A stretch of 64,000 bases of DNA from Eleusine coracana subsp. coracana (GCA_032690845.1 CM064421.1:41096963-41160962), one strand, 5' to 3'. Positions 1-11,964 are shown, counted from the first letter of the stretch. The notes: generated by a model not told the origin, from the letters alone. Numbers and translations: made by a program.

Positions 1-454
1 GTCATTAAACACCTTCGAGGTAAATTCTCCAGTATTATCCATCCTGATGGATTGGATTCTGTGATCCGGGAATTTGGTTTTTAATTATATGATCTCGGTT
101 GTCAACCGTGCAAACGCGTGGTTTCTAGTAGATAATAGACATACATGTCTCCACTTCGAGGAAGCGTCTATTAATACCATGAAGTACCGAAAAGGTCCTG
201 ATATGGAACTAATTGGTCCACATATATCACCTTGAATTCATTCAAGAAACGCCATCGATTCTGCTTGAATCTTAAGCTTTGAGGGTCGAGTGATTAGCTT
301 TCCTTTTGCGCATGCAACGTACAAAAAATCTTCTTGATTTAGGAAATCTTTGGTTTTTAAGTTGTGATCTTTCGAATTCTTTGTGATTCTTTGCATCATA
401 TTGAGGTCAGGATGACCAAGTCTATTGTGCCATGTTCAATAGGCTTCTTGGTTG
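1..454 (-). pseudogene. Copy A pre-integrase and integrase start, degraded
   Basis: Read on the minus strand, this stretch parallels 60940-61470 of copy B: a pre-integrase region, then the region before the integrase core ending in a segment for an SIRMDNxGEF-type motif. No long frame is open. The coding potential is recognised only by its similarity to copy B, so frameshifts and stops must be present. The left end is the window edge. Confidence 0.6.
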
Positions 455-898
455 TTAAAAACGGTCTTGAACGCACCAAACTCTTGGTTTAACATAAGTA
501 TAGTACATGCTTTCTTTGATGGATGAGAAATTTTCAACAATAGTATTTTGATCTCCATGCTTCTTGGTCATAATAAGACATTCTTTGCCTTCATCGTCGT
601 TGGTTTCTACGTAAAAACCATTTGCACGGATGTTCTTGAAGCTTAACAATGTCCGAGTAGACTCAGGATAAAGTAATGCTTCATGGATTACTAGTCGCGT
701 TCCGTTCGGTAGGACAATTGTGGACCTGTCTGTGCCAACAATTCTAGTGTCATTGCCAATGACAGTAGTTATATTTTCATCATACTTTCGAAGTGTTTGG
801 AAATAACTAGTGTCCCTTAGAACGGTGGTGGTAGTGTCACTATCCACGACACGGAGCTTCTCACCCATAGTTATTGTACTCCACGATTCTGTAATCAA
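455..898 (-). pseudogene. Copy A copia aspartic protease region
   Basis: The frame encodes the retropepsin part of a copia polyprotein and runs into the pre-integrase domain. The catalytic motif, D-S-G in active enzymes and in copy B (LCLVDSGTT), reads RVVDSDTT here, so the glycine after the catalytic Asp-Ser is replaced. The following TVLRDTSYFQTL and LPNGTRLVIHEALLYPES blocks match copy B closely. The frame is isolated from gag by untranslatable sequence at 899-1070. It is inactive as it stands. Confidence 0.8.
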
Positions 899-1070
899 TA
901 CAATAATGTATAAATAAAAGAATAAAGATAATACGAACGAAAAATTTCACACACAGATATCATTTATTATGAAAAATGTCTTCTCTTCATGAGATTACAT
1001 GAATAAATCACCTAAAAACCTAATGCACCCCTATTACAAATGATACCTTTATTCTAGGTAGTCTACGAGA

Positions 1071-2110
1071 CTACTCGTAATCGCCATGCACATCCTCCTC
1101 ATCCTCTGCCACGAGGTCATCATCCAATTCAAGATCAGAAATCTTGCTTGGTTCTACTTTTGTTGCTTTTGGAGAATTCTCTGTTGTTGGCTTCTTGCCT
1201 TCAACATAGTTGGTTTCATGCTCCGCAAGCTTCTTCCTGAGCTCTTGGTACATGTCCACAATATGCTTAGGTGTACGACAAATTTTAGACCAATGTCCAT
1301 TCATGCCACATTTGTAATATTTCTGGTCCTGTTTGCCATACGCTCCCCCTCGAAGTGTCTTCTTTGGCTTCCCTCTATAGTTCCTCTTGAATTTGTTGAG
1401 CTTGTTTTGCGCCTTCGGAGGTGCCTTCTGTGGTGCCTTTGGAGCTCCATTATCCTTGCTGTTATTTTTTGTGAATAACGTGACATTTGCTTCTTGCGGT
1501 GCCATAGAGCGAGTAGGACGAGATAATTGATTTTGCTTGATCAATTCATCCTCTCCTAATCTTGCTGCAATGCATTACTCAAGTCGACATAAGTGTTGTA
1601 TTTATCCTTCTTATACTGGCGGCTCACATGAGTGAGCTTAGGATGAAAGGTGGAGAGGTCTTGTGAATGAGATCTTGTTCTTCAAGATCTTTGCCACATA
1701 GCTTCATACATGAAACAATACCACAAAGTGCGGTATTGTATTCCTCAACGGTCTGGTAGTCTTGGAAGCGTAGATTTTGCCATTCACGCTCCACTTTAGA
1801 GAGTAAGACTGTTTTAATTTACTCAAACCGTTGACATAATGAGTCCCATAAGACCTTTGGATTTCTTTATGTCATGTACTCATTCTTCAATATAGTACAT
1901 AGGTGATGTCTCAGAAAATGCAAGGACTGAGCTTTCTCCACATCTGTTGCAGCAGTATCCCCTTGTTTGCGCAAAATTGTTTTCAAGATATTTTTACCAC
2001 TAAGGAGGATTTCAACATCAGAGCCCAAGACAGGTAGTTACTTCCATTAGGGTAAGCACATCGAATTCTCTCTTCATGAGGTCAGACATCTGCATGATAT
2101 CATTATACAA
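1071..2110 (-). pseudogene. Copy A copia gag, frameshifted
   Basis: The open part (1071-1544) holds the C-terminal third of Gag: a lysine-rich basic stretch, a zinc knuckle (KCGMNGHWSKIC) and an acidic tail ending EDEEDVHGDYE. The knuckle lacks the first Cys of CX2CX4HX4C, which is Tyr here as in copy B. Upstream, 1545-2110 matches the UBN2-type Gag of copy B (start motif MSDLVKREFDV, near 2090 on this strand) but is broken by several frameshifts. Gag would form the particle and bind RNA. No intact product is possible. Confidence 0.8.
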
Positions 2111-3229
2111 GAATTACTCCATGTATCAAATAATAGAGGGCATAAGTAAGGTGGTATAACGAAAACTGCGTGTTTAAGTTATTTTATTGGTGTTTTAGCA
2201 TAAATATAGCTAATAAACCGTGAAAACGATATAATATAAGGACAATAGTCCATTCTAACATAAATCTGAAAAAAAATTCAGGGTGTTATATGCAAAATAA
2301 CATAATCTCAAAAAAATTCTATTTATTCTGGTAATTTTCATAATTTCTAGGGGTCTTGCGGCAAAATATGGGTTGAAGATTTATTTCTAAAAATATTAGG
2401 GATGCTTCTGCGAAAATTAGAACTTCATTAGAAAATCCAATAAATACGAGGACTATTTTGCAAAATTTCAGATATTTTTCTTGAGTTGGACTGTTAATGG
2501 GCCGGAAAACCGGCTCAAAAGGCCCATATGATGTGAACGGGTATAAATAGGGATGAAACCCTAAGTGCCCTTCACTCTCTCCCACTTCTTTTACTCCCGG
2601 CCACAACTTCCTTCTTCTCTCCCTCTCTTCTTCCCCACAGACACCACCACCTTCTCTCCTCTCTAGTTTCTTCCTTCTTTCTTCCACCGACAGATCCAAT
2701 ATGGAGGGAGGCGTCCGTGCATCACTGGCCAAGGCATGGGCAGGCGCAACGCTGATCGGGCGTCGGCAGGGCCCGAGCTTTGCACGCTCTGAGGCGGTGG
2801 GTGAGGCGGGTCAGGGCGGGCCACACACACACTAGGCCTTCAAGGCCGTGGACGCTGGCCTCCGAGGCCGGGTCGCTGCCTTCGTCAACGGGCGGGCACG
2901 ACATGCCGAGCTGCCTCGAGGTGGTCCGGGTGCGAGCGCGCCGCCGGGCTGGTGGGCTTTGAGGCGGTCAACCGGCTCACGGGGCCCAAGCGGCAGGCGG
3001 GCAGTGGCTCGTGGCTCGAGCGCCATGAGCGTGGAGGCCGATTGGTGATCGGGTCTTGACGGATCTGGCCGGATCCGTATCGATTTCTTTTTTTTTCTGT
3101 GATGCCTATGTCCGAGCCTCCGCCATGGTGATGTCGTGGAAGAGCTTTGATGCTATTGTTGTTGGGGTCAAGACCGATGTACGATGGTGCCGGATCTAGA
3201 CTGACATGACCCAGATTTGAGCTCCACGG
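2111..3229 (-). other. Copy A 5' leader, distal part
   Basis: This is untranslated leader between the younger insertion and gag. 2280-2640 aligns by eye with the copy B leader near 58860-59160, sharing an ATTTTGCATATAACACCCT box, a GGGCCGG..GGCCCATTA box and a CCCTATTTATAC box on the coding strand. 2700-3230 is strongly GC-rich with a different composition, and copy B has no equivalent of similar length. Short frames on both strands across 2722-3048 look like composition artefacts. Confidence 0.6.
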
Positions 3230-3234
3230 CCCGG
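3230..3234. repeat. Target-site duplication CCCGG, left
   Basis: The 5-bp direct repeat CCCGG lies directly before the LTR start TGAAGG at 3235. The same five bases follow the LTR end (..GATGCTTCA) at 15651-15655 and again at 4774-4778. A 5-bp TSD is the normal copia footprint and fixes the true LTR ends. Confidence 0.85.
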
Positions 3235-3960
3235 TGAAGGATCGAAGGACCCCGGCTAGAGGGGGGTGGGGTGAATAGCCGAATTAAAAATTAAAAGCTA
3301 ACTATCCGACTAATTGCGGAATTTAAAGACAATTGGATAAAAGCAAGCACAAGACAACTAAACCTAGGTTTGAACTAAAGTAGGTTGACAATCCTAGGTG
3401 ACATACATCATGCAACTTCTAGTATGTAAACAACAAAAGAACAACACGACAAGAGACAAAGGATATTTTCCCTTGGTATCGGTGATTTGCCGATCACCCC
3501 TAATCCACGTTGAGGTGGATCCAAGCGTGCTACTCTCCTCAAGTATCCACTTCTCCACCATCAAGAAGTGCTCACAAAAAACAACTTGAGATATAACACA
3601 ATCAATACCTTGAACCTCTCCAAACCTCGATTCCACTAGGGTTGCTCTTCACCACTCCGGCGAGGCGAGCACCGCACCTCTCACAAGAGTCCGGGCCTCC
3701 TTCACACACTTCTTGAAGGGCTCACGGATTTGACTCCTCCAAGCCGTCTAGGAGGCGACAACCTCCAAGAGTAACAAGTCGATGACGCTTGCTTGAGGAT
3801 CCCAAGTGCCACAATGCTCAACTCACTCAAGTTTAGGGCACTCACACTCACACACTTGCAATCTTTCCACTATGGCTTTATGTGAGAGAGGAATAAGCTC
3901 CAAAGGGTGTACAATACTTTTCAAATGGCCAAGAGAGCTACTATGCACGGGATGGAGGAG

Positions 3961-3970
3961 GTATAAATAG
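3961..3970 (-). promoter_or_regulatory. Candidate TATA box, 3' LTR
   Basis: The minus strand reads CTATTTATAC, a TATA-type core promoter in the expected part of the LTR. The palindrome array starts about 45 bp upstream in the direction of transcription. An identical site lies at 14745-14754 in the 5' LTR. Confidence 0.5.
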
Positions 3971-4013
3971 CCCATTCTTTGAAAACTAGCCGTTACAGCT
4001 TTCTGTGCGCTGG

Positions 4014-4412
4014 ACGGTCTGACCGTGACTCCACACGGTCGGACCGTCGTACAACCCAACGGCTAGTTTGACTTTCAAACTTGCTCTGACACGAGCCTGA
4101 CGGTCAGACCGTCATTACCCACGGTCAGACCGTCGGGACACTTTCAACTTTCACCCGAGAACAAATTCTCTGTTGACACCAGACAAGTGACGGCGGTCAG
4201 ACCGTGGCTTGGGACGGTCAGACCGTCGGGCCATCTCCCGAGCCACCAGAGAACTCAATCCTCTGGCCGTCTCTGGGGAGCATCCACGGTCAGACCGTGG
4301 ATCCCGACGGTCAGACCGTCGGGCCACCACCCGAGCCACCCGAGAACCAACTTCTCTGGCCGTCTCTGGGAGGCACCTACGGTCAGACCGTGGATCCCCA
4401 CGGTCAGACCGC
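4014..4412. repeat. Palindrome array in 3' LTR (10 units)
   Basis: Ten copies of the 13-bp odd palindrome ACGGTCWGACCGT or one-base variants start near 4014, 4035, 4100, 4121, 4194, 4214, 4286, 4307, 4380 and 4400. They come in pairs about 21 bp apart, start to start, separated by 21-73 bp. Several extend to 15-17 bp, for example CCACGGTCAGACCGTGG at 4285. The block lies 45-450 bp upstream of the minus-strand TATA box. Conserved palindromes in Sirevirus LTRs have been reported as a lineage feature (from memory). Confidence 0.9.
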
Positions 4413-4773
4413 CAGGAGCGTTCTGCCAGCCCTCCTTTCTATATCCGTTAGCTGTCTCTCAACGAACCACTCACAACGATAGGCTTTGAGCATTTGTGGC
4501 AACCATGGATACTCAAGGTCATCTCATCGACCCCTCTTGATAGTACGGCATTTAACCTATAATCCGGTCACTCAACTCTAATCTCCTTGTGACCGGCAAA
4601 ACAGAAAAACCCTATCAAGATACCTTTGCCTTGAGCCATCCATATGTATACCACTTCGTCCATCATTCCATTCCTTATTATAACTACAACCACAATTATC
4701 TCAACAACGTAGTTAGTCAAAAATAAGGGTCGTCATTAATTACCAAAACACTAAAGCGGGCCTAGATGCTTCA

Positions 4774-5437
4774 CCCGGGCTAAGCTCTTCTTTTTTTTTT
4801 GTGATGTAACTTTGGTGCATAGAGACCGATTGGTGAGTGCGATGTCGTGGTCGAGTCCGATGCCGGTGGCCGGGATCTAGGTTGCGCCGACACCTTCATG
4901 GTGGGGCCGGCCTTTGTATTTCAAACCCTAACACTAGGTTAGGGTATATCTCGCGGCGGATCTGCGCGCGTGGTCGTGGCGGGCTAGTTGCCTCCATGGC
5001 CAGCATGGATCTGTCTAGTGACCGAGGTCCCCGGAGCTGATCTTTGCCTTTTCTTTTTTTTTTTTGGATTGCAGGGTTCTCGTGCGTCTTAAGGGCTCTC
5101 GCACGACCACATTTTTTTTCATGGATCTTATGATCTCGCGCGGCCTCAGGGCACTCGCGCGGCCGGATCTGAGCTCGCCGCCTCCGTTGAGGCGGGCTCT
5201 TTTTCCTCATCTGGGTCTTTTCTCCTCCAGATGTTTCTTCTCGCGGATCTGGTATTTATTCACGCAGATCCGGATTTTGAACCTCGCCGGATCTGTTATT
5301 TGTTCACGCAGATTCAGAGGTTGATCTAAGACTGCAATGAGTCTAAGATCGGTGGTGAAAACCTGGACAGATCTTGACTGCAACGAGTCAAGATAAATTT
5401 CATTCATAAACAAACGTATTGTAAGTCGCCGATTGGA
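4774..5437. repeat. Duplicated target segment (TSD plus copy A leader) inside the Sirevirus footprint
   Basis: 664 bp matching 15651-16314 with about three substitutions. It begins CCCGGGCTAAGCTC and ends GTCGCCGATTGGA. At 15651 this sequence is the genuine flank, since it runs on into the copy A primer-binding motif and LTR. Here it is fused at 5437/5438 to Sirevirus internal sequence. It therefore belongs to copy A's leader, not to the LTR. Confidence 0.85.
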
Positions 5438-5595
5438 AGATATGAGATGCACATGCAAATGCAAGATAGATAGATCAAGAATCATGGCTTGCATCTTTGT
5501 TTCCTTTTCTCCCCCTGACTCTGGCATCTCATCATAGCATCACTTCTTCATGTTCTCCCCCTTTGGCATCAATTGACCAAAAAATGGTCAAGACT
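5438..5595 (-). other. Sirevirus internal 3' end with polypurine tracts
   Basis: The minus strand has two G-rich purine runs typical of the end of such elements: GCCAAAGGGGGAGAAC (5552-5567) and GTCAGGGGGAGAAAAGG (5502-5518). A functional PPT should abut the 3' LTR, but here 664 bp of foreign sequence intervenes. The true PPT/LTR junction is therefore missing from this copy. Confidence 0.6.
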
Positions 5596-7245
5596 TCAAT
5601 CATCTTGAGGAGGAGGTGGAGGGGCATACCATGGTGGCTGGAAAAACTCTGGAGGTGGCACTGGTGCAGGAAAGTAGCTATAAATGTGTGAAGATAGAGC
5701 ATCATAGTTAGACTCTAAACCCTGCATCCTAGTGGTGAGATCATCAATAGAAGTCCTCGCTGCCTCATAGGATGTTCTAGCTGCCTCATATGAAGACCTG
5801 GCTGCCTCATAGGAATTACGAGCCTCAATACTTGAGGCTTGTATCTGATCTAACCTCTGCATCACAGGCTGAAAGTACTGATCAAGATAAGGGGTCATCC
5901 CTGCAAAGAATGCCGGAGGCGGAGGAGCAAACTGTGACCAATCCATCTGGGGAGGTGGTGGCATCTAAGGACCCTGTGGTGCCTGAGGAACCTCTGGCTG
6001 AATATTTTCCTCTTCTTCCTCACCTTCTACAGCTGGTGGTGCTACGAGTTCATGCTTTACCGAGCTAAAAGGCTGATATCGAGGATGTTTCTTAAAAAGA
6101 TACCGAGTTGGAAAATTGCTCTTCTGGAGAATTAGAGACATAATATAAGGAGCATAGTAAAGACTAGTCCTTACTGCCATGCTGTAGCTCTCTATCTCCT
6201 TCATCATCAGGAGGACCACATCAAACACTTGACCTTGCATGATATAGTCAATTATGTTCCAATAGTAGTCCCGAATAGCATCAGAGTTTCCACCTCGAGG
6301 ATAAAAGGTCATCCTCACTATCTTGTTGATGACCTTGGGCATATAGAGGAGACCACTGACATTGCCTAATTTCCTTATGTGAGGATCATCAACATAGTAC
6401 TGAACCCACTCAGGCTCTTTAAGTAGCTCCTGCTCAAGCACATCAATTTGATCATGAGTGACATTATAGTCAATTTCATTTGCCTCAGCAAACTCTGCAA
6501 ATGTGGCAGTGAACCTCCTTGAGTTAGTCATCCATGTCAACGTTTTATTGGGGAAATCAACTTCAACGGTGGCATAAAATTATCGGATCACAGTTTCATT
6601 CCAATCTTGCTTATGTGCCACAAAAGCATGCAATCCCAAGTTTTGAAATTTCTCAAGTAGAGGACTAACAGTTGGAAATTGTGCAAGGTATGACCAGTCT
6701 GTGTACTTGTGAGTGAATACAGTTTTGTCCATCAACATACCATAGAATGCATCATGTTGCACTCGAGTGTGAAACTGAGGAGTGGGTGAATCTGGATCCT
6801 GAGAGTAAGCCACCTCCTGTCTCGCTCTGTAGTACTCATGTGATGCCCACTGCTTCTTCTCTCCAGTGTATGCTGTGGGATCAAACAACAGATCATCTCC
6901 ATGTGCCTCATCCATTTCTACTTCATTAGTGGACTGACCAAATTCAGAAGCATCGTCAGTTGCACTTTGAGAGGGAGAATAATCATCATCTGAACGGGGT
7001 GCCCTTCTCTTCTTGCTTGAACCGGCTTTGAACACGGACGCCACCACTTTTCTTACGGTGCGGCGATTACTGAAAATGAGCGAGCAATAATCATGTATAA
7101 GCAACCGATAATTAGTGGTCAGACATAGACGCATTGGATTGCCATAAGAAAAGCTGAGTTTGTACTGTCTGTCCTGCCCTGACGGTCTGACCGTGAGACT
7201 GGCGGTCAGACCGTCGGGTGAGGTTCGGCTGACAACTAACTGCAC
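5596..7245 (-). pseudogene. Env-position ORF of the Sirevirus element, two in-frame stops
   Basis: One frame of 550 codons is interrupted by TAA (6580-6582) and TAG (5965-5967). The first part has a basic, nuclear-signal-like patch (SSKKRRAPRSDDD) and an acidic region. The middle part (HKYTDWSYLAQF.., YYVDDPHIRKLGNVSG) resembles the 'putative plant transposon protein' domain found in large plant retroelements (PF20167, from memory). The last part is proline-rich, with a repeated SYEAAR heptad region that could coil. I see no signal peptide or obvious membrane anchor, so 'env-like' describes position only. The first 20 codons overlap two palindromes. The 1.5-kb gap from pol argues against simple readthrough expression as in SIRE1. 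Confidence 0.7.
7182..7214. repeat. Palindrome pair at the start of the env-position ORF
   Basis: ACGGTCTGACCGT at 7182-7194 and GCGGTCAGACCGTC at 7202-7215 are the same motif as in the LTRs, here inside the first codons of the env-position frame. Confidence 0.85.
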
Positions 7246-8747
7246 TTTGAAACTCTAGCCAAAATCTCAATGGTGCCACTAATTCTTCTCATATATGTTC
7301 AAAGATGTACTATGAAGCATTTCCACCCATCAATTTCACTAATCCATGGCCATAATCAATAATCCCTAAAATGTAACCCTAGCATCAATGTTCATGAGAG
7401 CCACCAAATCAACCCTTAAGATTTTGCATAGATGTTGTCATTGGGTCTAGGAATCACTTTCCAATCATCAAACAAACAATCCATGTCTCAAATATTCTAT
7501 CCCTAGCAACAGCCCCTTCAGAGAGAACCAATCGAAACCATGGGGAGAGAGGAGAAAACGATGAAATACCGGTCACTCATGGTGGAGAAGTCCTTGGAGA
7601 GACCGGATCCCCTCCCGGTTGGATCGTGGACCCTAGGGGATGGAGTCCTTCCAATGGAGATCCATAGAGGAGAGAGGAGAGCTCTTTGGAGGAGTCACTT
7701 TCGGGTTTGGAAGAGTTGGAGACGAAGGGGTATGAGGAAATAAGAGAGTCACAAGGGACAGGTGGGTTTTGACTCGGCCGACGCTGGCGGTCTGACCGTG
7801 GGCGGACGGTCTGACCGCGGGGACAAGAAGAAAAAATCTCCACCTTTCGGTACTCAGATGGCTGTCTGGCGGTCTGACCGTGGCATATGGCGGTCTGACC
7901 GTGAGGGTGCTTTCAGATTGTTGACAGCTGCTTTCAAGTTTCTCATCCAAATCAATTCAAACCTTCTCCAATCATTCCATACTTTGTTCAAAACGATAGC
8001 TTAATGAATTCTATCATATCCAAGATAACTTCAACTCTTCAAGAAATATAACCACGATTCTTGATCATCCATGATATGAATTATGCATGTATGAATGAAA
8101 CAAAGATAAAAACAAGCAAAATTGCAATAATTTACACAAGTGTCCAAAAAGATGGAATGAGGATATTTTTGGGAATGTATGAGTCACATAAGCATTTTGG
8201 AACCAATATATATGAAGATATACGTTCCAATATGCTAAACTCACAAAATGCCATATTAGGTTGAAAGGCGACCATAAGAAGTTTTCAAAACGAATTTCAA
8301 ATTCAAATTAATCTCAACCGATGGATCATCTCAATGAGTTGACAATACAAAAAATGGTTATGATCACCATCTCTACAATTTTTGTAAGAAGCCTCTTCTC
8401 AAAAATTGATTCGATAAGAGATTGAGAGAATAGGCGAGAGAAGGCAAAAGAGAATCTTCAAGAGAACCAAAGAAAAGTGATGATAGCATCAAAACAAGCA
8501 ACAAGATCCCTTCTTCAATCAATCGAGCCCTAAATAAACAAAAATTGTCCTTTTGACCAACATGAGCAAAATCAAGACTAGTATGGCATCTTTGTTGATT
8601 TGTCCACATTTTGAGGGTAGCAAGACACATGAGTGGTATAGTGCTCCCCCTAAATGTGTGAACTAAATTTCAATGCAATAACATGGCACATATGGTAAAA
8701 AAAAATGCATACGTGAAGAGAGAGACATAAAGCAACTAAGCAAGATG
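7246..8747 (-). other. Sirevirus spacer between pol and env-position ORF
   Basis: About 1.5 kb without a long frame on the element's strand. It is AT-rich at 7250-7500 and 7920-8740. It includes four LTR-type palindromes at 7787-7903. Such spacers are usual in Sireviruses that carry the extra frame. A subgenomic promoter or splice acceptor for the env-position frame might lie here, but I cannot identify one. Confidence 0.6.
7787..7903. repeat. Palindrome cluster in internal spacer (4 units)
   Basis: GCGGTCTGACCGTG near 7787, ACGGTCTGACCGCG near 7806, GCGGTCTGACCGTGG near 7869 and GCGGTCTGACCGTGA near 7890 are variants of the LTR palindrome, again in pairs about 20 bp apart. Confidence 0.85.
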
Positions 8748-11700
8748 CTAGGAGATATGTGAGAGGTCAAGAATATTTAGCTCACTCCGTAGCTTACAAA
8801 ACCGAGCTTCTTCAAGAGGCTTAGTGAAGATATCCGCCAATTGATCATCGGTCCTCACACTTTCCATGACAATATCACCTTTGCTCACATGATCTCTTAG
8901 AAAATGATGCCGAATATCAATATGCTTGGTCCTCTTGTGTTGAACTGGATTTGTAGCAATCTTCACGGCACTTTCATTATCACACAAGAGAGGTATGCAA
9001 TCAAAGTTAACCCCATAGTCCATTAGAGTTTGCTTCATCCACAATAATTGGGCACAATAATTTCCCGCGGAGACATATTCGGCCTCGGCGGTTGATAAAG
9101 CTACCGAATTTTGCTTCTTGGATGACCACGAGACTAGAGAAGTTTCAAGCAATTGACAAGTACCGGAGGTACTCTTTCTATCAATTTTGCAACCGGCATA
9201 ATCCGAATCCGAATATCCAATGAGAATAAATTGACCATCATTTGGGAACCACAAACCCATATCTTGAGTTTGCTTCAAATATCTCAATATTCTCTTGACG
9301 GCAATCATGTGGCTTTCTTTAGGTGCGGCTTGAAACCTTGCACACATGCAAACACTAAACATAATATCCGGCCTAGATGCGGTGAGGTATAGCAAGCTTC
9401 CAATCATAGACCTATATAGCTTTTGATCAACCGGTTTGCCTTCTTCATCAAGATCAAGATGTGCATTCTTTCCCATAGGAGTAGACATTGATTTTGCACT
9501 TTCCATTCCAAATCTCTTGAGAAGATCATTCATATATTTGCTTTGATAGATGAATGTCCCATTATTGATTTGCTTCACTTGTAGACCAAGGAAGAAACTC
9601 AATTCACCAATCATGGACATTTCAAATTCTCGGGACATCATTTCACCAAATTTTTCACAAAATTCTTGATTGGTTGATCCAAAGATAATATCATCCACAT
9701 AGATTTGGCATATAAAGGAATCTTTGCCAATTTTCTTGGTGAATAGAGTGGTGTCCACCTTTCCCATTTTGAAGCCCTTTGAGACAAGAAAATCCCTTAA
9801 TCTCTCATACCAAGCACGAGGTGCTTGCTTGAGTCCATATAAGGCCTTGGACAACTTGTAAACATGATTTGGCTTCCTTGGGTCTTCAAAACCCGGTGGT
9901 TGCTCCACAAAGACAAGCTCACTAATTGTGCCATTCAAGAAGGCACTTTTCACATCCATTTGATATAGCTTGATCTTGTGATTAGTTGCATATGCAAGTA
10001 AAATTCTAATCGCCTCAAGTCTAGCCACGGGAGCAAATGTTCCATCAAAATCCAATCCCTCAACTTGAGTATAGCCTTGTGCAACCAATCTTGCTTTGTT
10101 TCTCACAACTATTCCATTCTCATCTTGTTTGTTCTTGTAAATCCACTTTGTGCCAATAATATTGTGATCTTGTGGCCTTTTGACTAACTTTCAAACTTCA
10201 TTACGTGCAAAGTTGTTCAATTCTTCATGCATAGCATTTACCCAATCCGGGTCTCTCAAAGCTTCTTCTACCCGAGTTGGTTCACCACAAGACACAAGAG
10301 AGAAGTGTTCACAAAATGAAGCAAGTCTTGATCTAGTTTGAACACCTTTGCTTAGGTCACCAACAATTTGATCTACCGGATGATCTTTTGCAATGGCATG
10401 GTGAATTGTTCTAGCATGGTGTGATGGAGTGGAGGTTGAGCCATTTTCCGGTTGAAGATTTGACTCACCACCATCACTAGCTTGAGCTTGAGCACTAGAG
10501 GTTGATGAATCTTGGTTCACTTGAAAGAGAGGGGAAGAGGTCACATTTGAGTCATCTTCATCCTTAGGCCTCACATCACCAATTGTCATGTTCTTCATAG
10601 CATTTCTCAATTCTTCATTTCCCACATCATCCAAATTTTCTTACTCATCTTGTGATCCATTTGTTTCATCAAATTCCACATCATATACTTCCTCTACTAG
10701 TCCCGAATTTTGATTGTACACTCTATATGCCTTGCTATTTGAGGAATACCCAAGGAGAAATCCTTCATCACACTTGCTTTGGAATTTTCATAATCTTGCT
10801 CCTTTCTTCAAGATATAGCATTTGCATCCAAAGACACGAAAATAGGAGATGTTGGGCTTTCTTCCAATAAGCAATTCATAAGGTGTCTTTTTCAACAACC
10901 GGTGGCAATATAATCTATTTGATGCATGACAAGCGGTGTTGATTGCCTCGGCCCAAAAACTATCCGATACATTGTACTCGGAGAGCATTGATCTTGCCAT
11001 TTCAATCAAAGTTCTATTCTTCCTCTCAACAACTCCATTTGGCTCCGGGGTGTACTTGGTTGAGAATTCGTGTTTGACTCCCTTTTCATCACAATAATCT
11101 TCAATTCTTGTATTCTTGAATTCGGAGCCATTATCACTTCTAATCTTCTTGATATTGAATTCATATTCATTTTTGGCTCTTTTGGCAAACCCTTTGAATA
11201 TGGTGAATACAATTGATTTGTCACTAAGGAAGTACACCCATGTATATCTTGAGAAGTCATCAACAATGACAAGGCAATAGCTATTTCCACCAATGCTTTG
11301 ATATTTGGTAGGGCCAAATAAATCCATATGCAACAATTCCAAAGGCCTTGAAGTTGACATGACACTCTTGGTAGGATGAGTATTAGCCACTTGCTTCCCG
11401 GCTTGGCAAGCACTATATAATTTATCCTTTTCAAACAAGACATCATCCTTTATACCAACAACCAAGTTGTGCTTCACTAATTTCTTGAGTTGGTTCATTC
11501 CAACATGGGCAAGTCTTCTATGCCATAACCAACCTTTGGATGACTTGGTGAATAAACAAGTGCTCAAGCTTGCATCACTAGAAGAGAAATCCACAAGATA
11601 AAGATTGCCATTACGAAATCCCTTGAAGATAAGACTATCATCCTTCACACTTGTAATCACAACACCACTTGATGAGAATTTGCAAATAAGATCAAGATCA

Positions 11701-11951
11701 CACAATTGAGCCACGGATAGCAAGTTGTAGCTCAAAGATTCAACTAGCAATACATTTGAGATTGAGAGGTCATTTGAGATAGCAATCTTTCCCATTCCTC
11801 TCACTTTTCCTTTGCTATTATCACCAAAGGTGATCCTTTCATAATCCAAACTTCCTTCTTCAATTGAGGTGAACCTTTTCCCATTTCCGGTCATATGTTG
11901 AGTGCATCCACTATCAAGCACCCAATGCCTTCCTCCGGACTTGTAGTTCAC
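8748..11951 (-). pseudogene. Sirevirus pol (protease-integrase-RT-RNase H), three nonsense codons
   Basis: One frame carries in order: aspartic protease (WVLDSGCTQHMTG), pre-integrase (HRRLAHVG), integrase core with its DDE residues in LHMDLFGP, RSDNGSEF and NGVVERKNR, reverse transcriptase with VARLEAIRILLAYA and intact IYVDDIIFGS, and RNase H (GYSDSDYAG..STAEAEYVSA). In-frame stops lie at TGA 10788-10790 (after the integrase), TAA 10641-10643 and TGA 10191-10193 (before RT). There are no frameshifts. The frame is offset from gag, and a TAG precedes the conserved VNYKSGG block. Length and domain order are full, so this copy was recently functional. Confidence 0.92.
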
Positions 11952-11964
11952 CTACAAAACAAGT

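Larger units (their letters stand above)
3235..4773 (-). repeat. 3' LTR of the Sirevirus-type element
   Basis: 1539 bp, starting TGAAGG and ending GCTTCA on the plus strand. It is nearly identical to 14023-15650 and lacks the 93-bp tandem copy found there. It has 4 extra bases near 3260-3272. It contains ten ACGGTCAGACCGT-type palindromes (4014-4412) and a minus-strand TATA box at 3961-3970. Unusually, its inner edge (4774) is followed by TSD and target sequence, not by a polypurine tract. Confidence 0.9.

Noticed and set aside
2722..3048. GC-rich frames on both strands in the copy A leader
   Set aside because: Frames are open on several strands at once with Arg/Ala/Gly bias, and no domain is seen.
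4014..4412. Regularly spaced palindromes as a CRISPR array
   Set aside because: The units are 13 bp in a plant LTR, unevenly spaced in pairs, with related spacers, and have no cas genes.
4151..4489. Overlapping frames with repeated RSDRR, TVRPSG and DGQTVG words in the 3' LTR, and the same at 14971-15366
   Set aside because: They are translations of the palindrome array in several frames on both strands. The repeats come from DNA symmetry, not from a protein.
3235..5437. A 2.2-kb LTR ending at 5437/16314
   Set aside because: The TSD CCCGG and the TG..CA end at 4773 and 15650 show that the LTR stops there; the remaining 664 bp is target sequence.
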